DNA from: Theobroma cacao
Lineage: Eukaryota > Streptophyta > Magnoliopsida > Malvales > Malvaceae
Reading direction: 5' to 3'
Length of the DNA: 64,000 nucleotides
Assembly (NCBI RefSeq): GCF_000208745.1
Contig: NC_030851.1
Location: 34,703,706-34,767,705, forward strand
Program-made: the position numbers and the translations under genes
The notes under the pieces: generated by a model
Seen by the model: only the letters and a program-made list of their open reading frames with translations
The model's database searches: none
What the model was told of the DNA's origin: nothing
Shown: one piece after another, positions 1-11,053 of the stretch
Layout: every line of letters starts with the position of its first letter
Numbering within the stretch: the stretch's first letter is position 1

Positions 1-460
1 AAAGAAATAAATAAAGGAGATCGATATTTGCAGTAAATGGGCCCATGTGCTCATGTGAAAAGTTGAATAACCAAAGCTGATGAGGAAAAACAATAAAAAA
101 GATCCAATCCATACCTACATCCCTTCGGAACTAAGCAAAGACGTCTTTTTCCCTTCCGCCCCTTCTCATTTCTACGTAGGAAAGAAAGAACTTTTGGTAA
201 TTTCACATTGTGATTATTTTCTATTCAGGGTAGGATATGATGGTATGTATTATAGGGAAATTCTGATTGGATTATGAGTTACTATTTCTCCTTTAAATAG
301 ATGTTGTACTACTCACGTAAGTATGGAGAGCTAATAGAATATAATGATATCATTGTTTAATAGTAGCCTAGCTTCATTTCTACTGCTATGGTCTATGGAA
401 TGGAACAAAACAGAAGGAAACATAAATAACCAAACAATAATGCCAGCTCCAATTAAACCT

Positions 461-494
<34 letters not shown>

Positions 495-2220
495 ATCCTT
501 TTTTTAGCTTCTAAGCATGTTATTCATGATTGAAAGTGAGATATAATCATCACTCCATTCTCCACTAAACAATGCAAGACAATTAGTTGGAAACTTTGAA
601 TCCCTAAACCAAAAAACTAAAATAATGAAGGCAAGAGTTCAATGTCTCTGTCCTTGCTGGAGAATAAGAATTTACAGCAGTCTGTCAATAAGAAAATGAT
701 ATATAATTATGTTCAAATAGAGTGTGATTAAGTGGCGTTTGTTACGCGAAAGAGATGGGGCTTTTAATGGACAAAATTTTTGCCTACCACCTACATTTCC
801 TTAGCCTGACGATTTCGTCCTTGGGAAATCAAACCAACAGACGATTAATGATAACAAAGTACAAGCAACGTTCAAGTTAAAAGGATTTTGCATGAATGTT
901 TTATACTTTAGACTGTCTTTCTCATTAAATACTTGACATTCTATAGTTAATAACTTGCTTGCCTCCGGCAAAAATGGTGACAAGAAACAAGACCAACTGA
1001 CAAAACCTTTGTCTTTTCCATTAAGTAGATATATTGTCAAACAATGATGAATCTTAACGACCTAATCACCTATTTTTTCTCTTGTTTTGTTCTCTCCCCC
1101 CCTTTTTTTTTTTTACTGTATATCAAAGACACTTGGTCTCAACAAATTGGTAGTTGAAGGCTTCCTTACTGAGCTGAGAGGTGAACCACATTCTTTAAGT
1201 TGGTGATAGGTTATTTGTTTGTGACTTAAGGGCAAATTCTGTACCGTGCTGGTTCTACCCTGTAGGTCCCCTTTCAAAATTTGTTTCTTGGGTTGGCCTT
1301 CTCATTTGGCCTTGCCCCTGACCTTAATCTAGCGTGTTAAACAAGATTAAATTTGAGCTGTAACTTTCCACTCTTACAATTAAATCCAATTTAGGGGTGT
1401 TTTAAAATACTTTAGTACTAGGAATTGCTAATCCCAAGTAAACTGTGAACAGACTATTACTGCGTAGCTAGGGTTGATTGTGGTTCATTTCTTGCATAAA
1501 TATTTACATACAAATTTGTCAACATAAATGCTTGGTTTTTTTCCATTCCCATTTGAGGCAAATAGAAGGTAACATGATAAATTCACCTGCCAAGTCCAGA
1601 AAACTGCAATCCCAACTGTGATGTTCTGTGAACCACAAAAACCGAACATTATTTTTATAGTGGGAACTAATTTATGATATAATTTCATTTTTCATTTACC
1701 CAATTGGATAGCTTGTGGTCCATAAATGTCAAACAAAACAAGTTTAAACAATTTCCTAAGCTCCAAAAAGAAGGGAAAAGTTTTTAAGAGTTTCCAAACT
1801 ACACACACACAAAAAAAACTAGAAAATCAATAAGCCACATAAGCAATCAGCATCAAAAACCCACATTTCTTCTTTCTTTTGCATTTCCTCTCCCTCCCTT
1901 CAACTTGCTTTTCTTCTACTACAACTCCTTCACACTCAGCTCCACTGTCTCTCTATCTCTGCTTTTGGCGGGAGGTTGGGTCCCACCCCAATCAAAATCT
2001 CGTCTTTCTCAAGTCTCCTTCTCATAAATACCTCCGCCCAACCCAACCACCCTCCTCCTTTCTCTTCACCGCGAGGGAAAACAAAAAGAAAACATTAAAC
2101 AAACGAAGCCTTTCTCATTTCTCAACTCTTGCCAGTTCCCTCCTCTCTTTAAAACCCACATTTTTAATTCTCAGGGGGAAAAAAAGGGAGAGAAAGAAAG
2201 AAACACCCTTTTATTCCATC
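1..2220. other. Upstream intergenic region of the RLK gene
   Basis: No convincing coding sequence is seen in the first 1.88 kb. It holds a (TC)n microsatellite of about 13 units at 469-494 and short poly-T tracts near 1100. From about 1879 to 2220 the sequence is pyrimidine-rich and continues in the same open frame as the RLK. I treat it as promoter and 5' UTR because the methionine at 2221 is the one followed directly by a signal peptide. Confidence 0.6.
469..494. repeat. (TC)n microsatellite
   Basis: Uninterrupted TC dinucleotide run of about 13 units, 1.7 kb upstream of the RLK start codon. CT-rich microsatellites are common in plant promoters and 5' UTRs. No function can be claimed here. 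Confidence 0.9.
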
Positions 2221-5200
2221 ATGAAGAAGCTGGCTCTCTTTCTACTCTTCTTCCTCTTCTTCCTCGTCCGGAACCCAAAACCTGTTCTTTCTCTTTCCCC
2301 TGACGGCCTGTCTCTTCTGTCTTTGAAATCTGCCGTCGACCAACCTGCGGCCCAGTCAGTTTTCGCCGACTGGAACGAGAATGATACCACGCCCTGTCGT
2401 TGGTCCGGTATTTCCTGCATGAACATAACAGGGTACCCTGACCCGCGTGTCGTCGGGATCGCAGTTTCCGGGAAGAATCTCCGGGGTTATATTCCGTCGG
2501 AGCTTGGGACGTTAATCTATCTCCGAAGGTTAAATCTTCACAACAACAACTTTTACGGTTCCATACCAGAGCAACTGTTCAATGCCACCTCACTTCATAG
2601 CTTGTTTTTGTACGGTAATAACCTTTCCGGTTCTCTACCTCCCTCGATCTGCGATCTTCCAAGGTTACAAAACCTCGATCTTTCCAACAATTCGCTGTCG
2701 GGTTCTCTGCCCGAGAATCTTAAGAATTGCAAGCAGTTACAGAGGCTGATTCTTGCTCAAAACAAATTTTCTGGTGAAATTCCTGATGGAATTTGGCCGG
2801 AATTGGACAACTTGTTTCAACTCGATCTTTCGTCCAATGAATTCAACGGATCGATTCCTAGTAACATCGGAGAGTTAAAGTCATTGTCGGGGACTCTCAA
2901 TCTGTCTTACAATCACTTGTCTGGTAAGCTCCCGAAAAGTTTAGGTGACTTGCCAGTTACTGTCAGTTTTGATCTTAGAAATAACAATTTAAGTGGGGAA
3001 ATACCTGAAACCGGGTCGTTTGCTAATCAAGGACCAACAGCATTTCTAAACAATCCCCTTTTATGTGGGTTCCCTCTTCAAAAATCCTGTAAAAATTCCA
3101 ACATAAGTCCTTCAGGCAGTCAAAATTCGGGTCCGAATTCTGGTGAAAGCCTGAAAAAAGGGCTTAGTCCTGGATTAATTATATTAATCTCAGCGGCTGA
3201 TGCAGCTGGTGTGGCTTTGATTGGATTGCTTATAATTTATATTTATTGGAAGAAGAAAGATTCTTCAAATGGCTGTAGCTGCACTGGTAAAGGCAAGTTC
3301 GGTCATAACGACAAAGGGAAGCTCTGTTCTCTCTATTCCTGTGCCTGCATCAACGGGTTTCGAAGCGAAGACTCCGAATTCGAAGACCAGGAAAAAGGGG
3401 AGAGATCAGGGAAAGGAGAAGGAGAATTGGTTGCCATCGACAAAGGGTTCAGCTTTGAGCTGGACGAGCTGCTTAGAGCGTCAGCTTATGTGTTGGGAAA
3501 GAGCGGGCTTGGGATAGTGTACAAAGTGGTGCTTGGGAATGGGGTGCCGGTAGCTGTACGGCGGCTGGGTGATGGTGGAGAGCAAAGGTATAAGGAGTTT
3601 GCGGCAGAAGTGCAAGCTATCGGGAAGGTTAAGCATCCCAACGTTGTGAAGTTGAGAGCTTACTATTGGGCTCCTGATGAGAAGCTTCTCATTAGTGATT
3701 TTATCTCCAACGGCAATTTGGCTAATGCCATGAGAGGTTAGTTTCTGTTCTGCTGTTTTTTTCTTCTGGTTTTTTGTCCTCCATTTGGAAGCAACTTTAC
3801 CGGTTCCTGCTTGGATTATTCTAGCAAGCATCACATCACGCTCACGATCAGTAGTCAGTTTAGTTTAGTCACATAAGATTTCAAATTACAATACTATATT
3901 AGAAATAAAATATGAAGATAACAAGAAATGAGAAGGTAGTAGAAAATTGCACTGCTTTTTGGTATTATCTCATCCAAGTTGCTGTTTCTGATAACTTTTG
4001 TGCGGATCTGATGTTGAAGGTTCAACCTGTTCATTCCTCACTTTAGTTTTACAATATTTTCTTCTTTTAAACGTGTCTTTATTTGTAAAGGAAACATATT
4101 TTGCCGTAAGTAGTGGTTTTAGAGGCATAAATGGTAATAATCTGACGTGGTCATACTTTATGATGATCTAGAAATTAGTGGTCCAAGTGGCGGACCCGTT
4201 ATTGACTGCAATTACACACCCACGGGGACTCATTTGGCCTGCAGTGCAGTCCCTTTCCGTTATAATTCTACTCAGGAAGTGCTGAAATTTTTGTTAGGTC
4301 TTCACTGTCCTGTAGTTGTTTTTGTTGCTCATACCAAAAAGAAACAAAAGAAATGCCGAAAGAGGAGGATAATTTTGATCCTAAAGTTATGATTCAGTAT
4401 GAATTTAGCGCTAAAAAACTCTTGAATTTCTATTTTTTTAAATGTTTTTGCTACTGTTCTATTTGCCTGAAAGAGAAAATATTGCTAATTGTTGTGGGGT
4501 GAAAGGGGGTTAGCAGTAGGTTTGTCTGTTGCTTTTAAATGAGTACCACCGAATGGTAGGTCCCTCATCATTGGCCATGAGGGCATCCTATAAAAAAAAA
4601 GTGGAAAAGAGCATTGACAGGCAATGGAGAGGAAATAATTTTGGCTTTGAGCATTTCAAGATTTCAATCACAGGGTGATGGGTCACGACTGAAGATGATG
4701 ATGATGATGATGATGACGACGACTTAGTGGATCTTAGTTTAGATTTGGGTTTTGCTCAAAATATATGCTGCAGCCCTCTCTTGCATGCTTTAGCTTGTAG
4801 CTGTTTAAAGTATATTAATCTTAAGTAAGTTTTGACTTAGAACGTTTAATGGTATCAGTCTTTATAGATCAATGACAATTTTCGTTTCAATGCTAACAAT
4901 TTAAAATTTTTCATTCATACTTTAATTAAAGTGGCTTTGGTCTGGGTATCTAGCTCTATAGTTTTCTTTCTTCTTGACTTTAAACATAGACAAACTTTTG
5001 GCAAAGAAAAAGTTTGCTTTTGATTCCATTTTCGAGTTCATTTTCTCCTTGGTTCTTTCTCTATCTCAAACAAAAAGTTACTTTGGGTTTCTTCCATATG
5101 AAGGTCCACCGATTTGTTCTGTAAAAGTCACCCTGGTGGGACCTGTTGGTCTTCTTGTTACTGCACTCTTGTCTCCATTCCTTTCTCACATGTAATGCAT

Positions 5201-6311
5201 CGAGTGGTTGGCTACTAAAGTGGAAGATTGTGAAGAGTCGATTTACTAGTATTATTTTAGGCACCCAATCTGTTTAGCCTGAAAGATTAGAACACATCCA
5301 TTTGCTGACTGCTGAAATTAAATACAGAGTTCGTATTAACTCTTTGATGCAAACTTTGTAAAGGAACCACCGTCCGTTGCAATTGCCACTTGGTTCTAGT
5401 AGTTTTGTTGGCAAATCCATTATTTGTTACTTTCTTTAGGCTATGAGCCTATGACAACTCAGGTGAGGGGAGTGACCCCTAGAACATGCAAGAGTGTGGA
5501 TTCATTTAATTATAAAAAATGGATTCAAATGGCAGATCTTGCACAATTGGTAACACCCAACGTCTTTAGAATCTCATTGAGTGAATGCTCTGCTCTCCAT
5601 GTTCATCATTTCCAAACACATTACCTCATAATTAAATTATGTAGTAGTTTGTAGCTAATGAAATTGCTTGAACTTACAGGCAGAAATGGTCAACCATCAC
5701 CAAGCCTGTCATGGTCAACAAGACTCAAAATCGCAAAAGGTGCAGCTCGTGGCTTGGCCTATCTTCATGAATGCAGTCCAAGAAAATTTGTGCATGGAGA
5801 CATCAAGCCGTCTAACATTCTCCTCGACAACGAATTCCAACCTTACATTTCTGATTTTGGCCTCAACAGACTTATTAACATCACGGGAAACAATCCCTCT
5901 TCCTCAGGTGGCTTTATCGGGGGACTCCCTTACAAATCAATCCAAACCGAACGGACCAACAATTATCGAGCCCCGGAGGCTCGGGTCCCGGGCAACCGGC
6001 CGACCCAAAAGTGGGATGTCTATTCATTTGGTGTAGTCTTGCTTGAACTGCTCACTGGCAAGTCTCCGGAGCTATCACCAACCACATCAACTTCCACCGA
6101 AATCCCAGACCTTGTAAGGTGGGTGAGGAAAGGGTTTGAAGAAGAAAACCCATTGTCAGACATGGTAGATCCCTTGTTGCTACAAGAAGTGCATGCCAAG
6201 AAGGAAGTCCTGGCAGTTTTTCACGTAGCTCTTGCATGCACCGAAGGAGACCCTGAGGTCCGACCAAGGATGAAAACAGTTTCCGAAAATCTTGAAAGAA
6301 TTGGAACATGA
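2221..6311 (+). CDS. LRR receptor-like kinase, subfamily III (At1g67510-like), two exons
   Basis: CDS joins 2221-3736 and 5680-6311 (715 aa). The intron starts GTTAG, ends TTACAG and is phase 1, giving the junction MRG-RNGQ typical of this family. A hydrophobic signal peptide (about residues 1-23) precedes an LRRNT with the CRWSGISC motif, about seven extracellular LRRs, a transmembrane helix at about 317-343, a basic, Cys-rich and acidic juxtamembrane stretch, and a kinase domain from about 409. The glycine loop GKSGLGIVYK is present. The usual VAIK lysine is Arg (VAVRRL, about residue 446) and the HRD motif reads HGD (about 544-546). DFG (about 564) and APE (about 603) are kept. Known family: LRR-III kinases at the plasma membrane, many with weak or no catalysis, acting as scaffolds or co-receptors. 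The start at 2221 was preferred to an in-frame ATG at 1879 because the signal peptide follows it directly. Ligand unknown. Confidence 0.93.
3737..5679 (+). other. Single intron of the RLK gene
   Basis: GT-AG intron of 1943 nt interrupting the kinase domain just before the segment RNGQPSPSLSW. Open frames inside it have no family resemblance. It contains a short (GAT)n microsatellite near 4693-4722. I see no nested gene or transposon boundary. Confidence 0.88.
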
Positions 6312-7686
6312 TTAAGAAGAAGAGATCAGATGATTGCTTTGTCAGTGAAAGAACATGGTCAATCGTGTAGGAAGTTCCCAGTTCTACTGATTTTTTCCCA
6401 AAAGGTAAAATTTTGCAAGGTTGTCAAGATTAACTATTCATTTCCCTAAAGTCTTTGGAATTAGACCCAAAATTTTCCTGAAAATTCAACCGTTTCTTGA
6501 AGTTTATTGGAGACCGTATGTGTCCTTTCATGGCGACTATTGAGATAGCTACATTTTTGTAATTTAAATTTCTCTATCCCATTATACCTTGGGATATGTG
6601 ATTGTAATAAAATTTCTTTTAATTTTCCATGCAATTCAAGGCCGTGTATTTCCAGCCGATTTAATGGCACGATAAATTGCTAATGCAATTTACTTTAAAA
6701 AATCCGATGCCGCAAGTAAAGACTTTGATTAAGCTGGCTCGACCTTATGAAGGCCTAATTTGTTTCCAATATATTCTTAATTACTTGCTTATTGACCAAA
6801 ATTTGCATTAAAAGCACTAATTTATAGCTCAAAAGTATGATATATCAACCGGATCAGCTAACTAGCTAGTGGCTAGTACAGGATAAAGATCCCATTCCAA
6901 TGCTTATTTACTTAACAGCAATGCAAACCCTTACATCTCGCTTCTCAAGACTCAATTATGTTAATCATTAATGCATTAGGGACTCAAGTTTTGGCAAATC
7001 TAAATAATTAATTAAATTATAAATCAAAAAATTTTAATTTACGTATATATGCAAACCATATCATCGAAAATAACATATCTTCATTCTAATATTTGAACTT
7101 AACATTTTTATCCTTTTTTTAAAAAAATTATAAATAGAAAAGATAAATTAAACAATCAAACTATAAATGAAAAAACAAAAAGGTTTAGTTTCAACTATTA
7201 ATTGGAGTGTCGCATTGGAAATGATTGACTTTAATTTTAAAATAAAATTAAAAACATGGTGAGTATAAGATTTCAACATTTATGTTAACTAATTAAAGTT
7301 TTATTGTGACTAATTTCTTTGACGTGGCGCCGCATGATTTGCTGGCCGAAGAAATTATTGCTTTTGTTATTGTTATTGTTATTTATTATTATTATTATTA
7401 TTATTTTTATCAGTCCCTGCGCCAAGTCCCAATTAGGCTCCCAAAAAGAAAAAGAAAAAAGAAAGAAAAGAAAAGAAAACCCCGCTCTCTCTAACTTTCC
7501 CTTCTCTCGGGCGATAGATTAACAATACTTGCGAATTCGGATCCTGATAAGCCGAAAAACCCAAACCTCTTGTCTCTCTCAAAAAAACAAAAAATTGGAT
7601 TTTGATCCAAGGCCAAAGCCGAGTTCTTTTTCACCAGGGTATCTGAAGCAGGAAATCAATCAATCCAAGGATAAGGATCCCAAAAC
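6312..7686. other. RLK 3' region and KISH promoter/5' UTR
   Basis: No protein gene is visible. The first part is the RLK 3' UTR; the middle is AT-rich. A (TTA)n tract lies at about 7377-7410, followed by purine-rich tracts at 7441-7480 and CT-rich sequence at 7560-7580, in a setting typical of a plant housekeeping 5' UTR. The KISH start codon follows at 7687. Confidence 0.6.
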
Positions 7687-10056
7687 ATGGTAAAAACCTA
7701 ACTTTCTACTATTCCAAATTTTGAGAAATTGCTTTCTTTGTTATTTTAATTCCGAATCAGTAGAAATTTGAACGTATTTGATGTGCGTATTATTTTGAAA
7801 AAAATTTCAGTCCGCACTCTTCAATTTCCATTCATTCTTAACGGTAGTGCTATTGGGAATCTGCACCTGCACTTATTTGAAGATGCAATTTCCAGCAATC
7901 CTTGAACAGAGAACTGGGTATGCCCCCCCTTTCCTTTTTGGTGTATGCTTTATATGAACAAATAGTAAACACTTCTCATTACTATATTTGCACTGAACTT
8001 TATTTACTCGAAATGAATGCTAGATTGGGTGCTTTTGCATAATGGTTGCATATTTTCCAAGTCTTCTGATAGTTAGTTTCACAATGTTTGTGTTGCTGTT
8101 ATAGCTTTGTAACTTGGAATTACTACCTTTGAACTGAAATTTTTAAGATGGGGGATTTTGGGCCGGTTGACCAGAACTAGATTTCCCCTATTGTATAGGA
8201 AGAAAGAAGTCCTGCTAGGCTATTCAGATCTTTATCTTCACTGGTTGAGCGATCAAATTTACTTCTTTTTATCATTAAACCTATTTAAAATCTTTACTTT
8301 TGTCTTTATTTTGTTGCAATTTTGCATATTGAATTGAAGTTTTGGGTGGCAGCATTGGTCACAATGATGTTGTCATCAGCTTTATTATTGAAAACTATAA
8401 GTATAGCTCTTAATCTTAACAGGAAGTGTTTGTTTTTTCATCATCTTCTGCTTCTCCTTAGATAACTTAAACATCTGGCTTTCTTTCTCACTGAAGACGT
8501 TATATTAATTCAAATTGCATGAATCCAGTTAATCTCGATCTTTTTTGTCTTTTTTCTTTGGTATCAAAATTGGTTATTTTATTGTTCCTATTTATAGCAT
8601 TTATAGGTGTTACTTAAGCCCCACAGTTCATCTGAAGGACATGGTGAGAATGGGAGCTAATATGGTATGATATGCTTATTTGACAGGTTCCGTGGTTTCT
8701 TCTGGAAGGCAGCCAGAATAGGTTGGTCTCCTTTTCTGCATGGTTTATTTCTTTCTGGTATCATTGGAATGGTCATGCCTCTATTTTCCTTCTTGTGAAT
8801 CTTCTTTAGACATATAATTCATCTATTTCATATTTTTGGGGTTAGCATGATTTGTAGTGCACAAATTGGTAACAAGTGGTTGGCCGGAACCTGGAGTGGT
8901 TCTCTTTGGAGTGAAGTCAAGTCAAGCATAAAAAGAAAATGAACGTAAGTTTATTTGCTATAAAGCCTTCAAATTAGTTGGTAATAAAATATGGTAGTGA
9001 ATAGGGCAAAAAATGGAGGATGATAGTTGGTATGATACCAAAATGAAGCTGGAAATGAGAATGAAAAATCAAAGACAAAAACATATAGATCTATCTTAAT
9101 TAAATAATGAAACTATAGAGTATTCGGCCCTTATTTTAGGTTGTAAATTGGTGGGGTGGGATTGAAATGGGGTTGAGCTGCAATGTTAATTCTGTAGGTT
9201 TAGATTCAAAATCTCATAATGTTGCGAGTTGCAATTGGGCAGTGATGATATTTTGACTGAAAGGGAAAGAGACGGCAATGATGATTAAGTTGAATAGCAG
9301 TCATGGGGTTTAAAGTCAGGTTATTTTCATGTAAGAATTAGGACCAGGATGTTGGTGCTCCATCTTTTTGCAATCAATTAACATGCTTGGGTGCTACATT
9401 AGCTAGAAGCAACTGAATTCTTTTCCGTGTGTTACTTATATGTTCTAACTGATATGTCATTGACTCCTAGTTTACAGCCTTTTTTGGTGCAAATGAACTA
9501 TGATTGTTGTAATAATTAATATCAGATTTTGTTTGTTGGAAATCCATAATGTGATCTGTTGTATATTTGAGCCAGTGGTGCTTTCTTGTTCTGTTTGTGT
9601 AATAGGGTTGCACCATGCCTTGTTCTTTTGTGAACGTATATGTGCAAATGGGCATGTCAATGTAAATATTTATGTGGCCGATTATGTATTTCATTTGTAC
9701 CTTGTAATTCTTTCCCAAAAAACAAAGATGTATTTCTCTTTCTTGACTATAAGTAGTGAAGTTGCTTCACAAGTGTTTCTTCCAGTAGTATGTTCCTGGA
9801 CTCCTTTTTCATTTGCAAGTTTGTTTCTTGGAGAAAAATTAGGAATGCATTTTGGATTAAATCAAGGCTTCCTTGCACACAAATGATGTGGAATTTAGTG
9901 CAACCATTTTGGAAAGTAGATAAGGGAAAAAAAGAGAGAGATAATGCATTACAACCTGTGGGACTAACATGTATGTTTCTTGAATTAGGTGAACGTTTGA
10001 GTCCTTGGGTGGCTGTAGGATGCTTCACCATGGGTGTGTCAATAATATTTTTCTGA
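7687..10056 (+). CDS. KISH: Protein KISH (TMEM167 family), Golgi secretory-pathway membrane protein
   Basis: CDS joins 7687-7689, 7811-7917, 8687-8721 and 9989-10056, giving 70 residues starting MSALFNFHSF and ending MGVSIIFF. All junctions are GT-AG. The protein has an N-terminal hydrophobic helix (about residues 8-25), a conserved central segment with GFRGFFWKAARIGERLSPWVAV, and a C-terminal hydrophobic helix. Length and motif match the 70-74 residue TMEM167/KISH family, conserved from animals to plants and implicated in early secretory and Golgi transport. The first coding exon is exactly the ATG, so the gene escapes simple ORF scanning; only the last exon sits in a long open frame, which is mostly intron. 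Intron 3 is about 1.27 kb. Confidence 0.95.
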
Positions 10057-10689
10057 GCAACAAGCACCATCCACTTGTTCAGAAGCAGGCTCCATTTTTT
10101 CCATGCGGGCAAATGTGTCTCTTGTCGAAATTTGACATGATTAGAGGGTTTGTATGATGAAAAGAGTGTGATAACACTGTTTCAAGAACAATGTACACCC
10201 TTATTTGAAATGTATGCTAGAATTATTTGGCAGATTATTCATTGATTATTTTTCAGTTTGTCTTGTCTTGAAACACGACCAGTAGTGGACCTAAAGGTTA
10301 TGATGGATGGACAACTATAATTGCCAATTTGATTCCTTTCATTTTATAGTATCAAGTCTCCTAGTCTTCCATTTTTTCTTCTCCCCAACTGTTTTATTCA
10401 AACTCATTGAATTGCTCAACGGGGAATTTTCATTTTTCTTCTCTATAAAATCAGATTTTGCATGTAGGAATCAGGATTCATGAGTTAATTTCAAGAGAAT
10501 GACCGGAGGTTTGGGGGGGGGGGGGGGGGGGGAGGGGGTTTAGAGGGACATTAGACTATGGAGGGTCGGATGAAATCTGAAATTGCACTAAGCATTTTGT
10601 TTCTATTCAGTCACGGTTGGTACCTTGCATATGCCTGTCACGTGCTTGATGCAAACGGTGGAATTTTAGAAGAAAAGAGAAAATTGAAA
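10057..10689. other. Convergent 3' region between KISH and the small minus-strand gene
   Basis: No gene. It holds the 3' UTRs of two converging transcripts and a homopolymer run of 20 G at 10513-10532 followed by a shorter G run. The length of that run is a likely sequencing or assembly weak point. Confidence 0.65.
10513..10532. repeat. Poly-G tract of 20
   Basis: Twenty consecutive G, then A and five more G. Such runs are prone to polymerase slippage and could form a G-quadruplex-like structure on this strand, or an i-motif on the other. It sits between converging gene ends. Confidence 0.9.
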
Positions 10690-10995
10690 TTAGGGCGGTA
10701 GGCGACTTAAAGCTGATATAGGAATACATGCAGTGACATAAACAGTAAGCTTATGCTTGAATCTCCTCAGGATCACTACCTTTTCAGCACTCCAATGAAA
10801 TACAGGCAGGATAATCTTCTTGATAGGTTTCTTTCCACTGCTTCCTTTGGTTGCTGTCACTGTGTCTTCATTGTTTTCTTCATCTTCACCCCAGTGAAGA
10901 GGATAGCTTCGCAAAAACACTCTTCTATTATTGTAGTCTTCATAGCGAAAACTCCTAGGTCTCATCCCATCTCCCTCTATGTCTTGGCAATCCAT
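10690..10995 (-). CDS. Small plant protein of unknown function (101 aa)
   Basis: Single-exon ORF of 101 codons. The N terminus is acidic and aromatic (PRSFRYEDYNNRRVFLRSYP), followed by an acidic linker with EDEENNED, a basic segment GKKPIKKIILPVFHW, then RRFKHKLTVYVTACIPI with a hydrophobic end. The ordered, low-Leu-repeat composition and the patterned charge look like a real protein rather than a chance ORF. A TATA-like element lies about 50 nt upstream on the same strand (11046-11053). I do not recognise the family with certainty; it resembles small uncharacterised plant proteins with a conserved basic HW...RRFKHK core. It converges with KISH. Function not assigned. Confidence 0.7.
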   Translation of the reverse strand: MDCQDIEGDGMRPRSFRYEDYNNRRVFLRSYPLHWGEDEENNEDTVTATKGSSGKKPIKKIILPVFHWSAEKVVILRRFKHKLTVYVTACIPISALSRLPP

Positions 10996-11045
10996 ACCTA
11001 GCTAAGAATCTGCTTAGCGTCTGAGAGTTGTCAGGTAAAGTTGGC

Positions 11046-11053
11046 TTATATAG
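11046..11053 (-). promoter_or_regulatory. TATA-box candidate for the 101-aa gene
   Basis: On the minus strand the sequence reads CTATATAA about 50 nt upstream of the ATG at 10995. That would place transcription start about 20-25 nt before the start codon, giving a short 5' leader. Positional inference only. Confidence 0.5.

Noticed and set aside
1879..2220. In-frame N-terminal extension of the RLK (114 codons)
   Set aside because: Low-complexity Ser/Pro/Lys-rich translation of a CT-rich leader. The ATG at 2221 is followed directly by the signal peptide, as in the family.
3481..3834. 117-codon minus-strand ORF
   Set aside because: Antisense to RLK exon 1 and the start of its intron; no family features.
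9500..9886. 128-codon plus-strand ORF
   Set aside because: Lies wholly in KISH intron 3 and has no recognisable motif.
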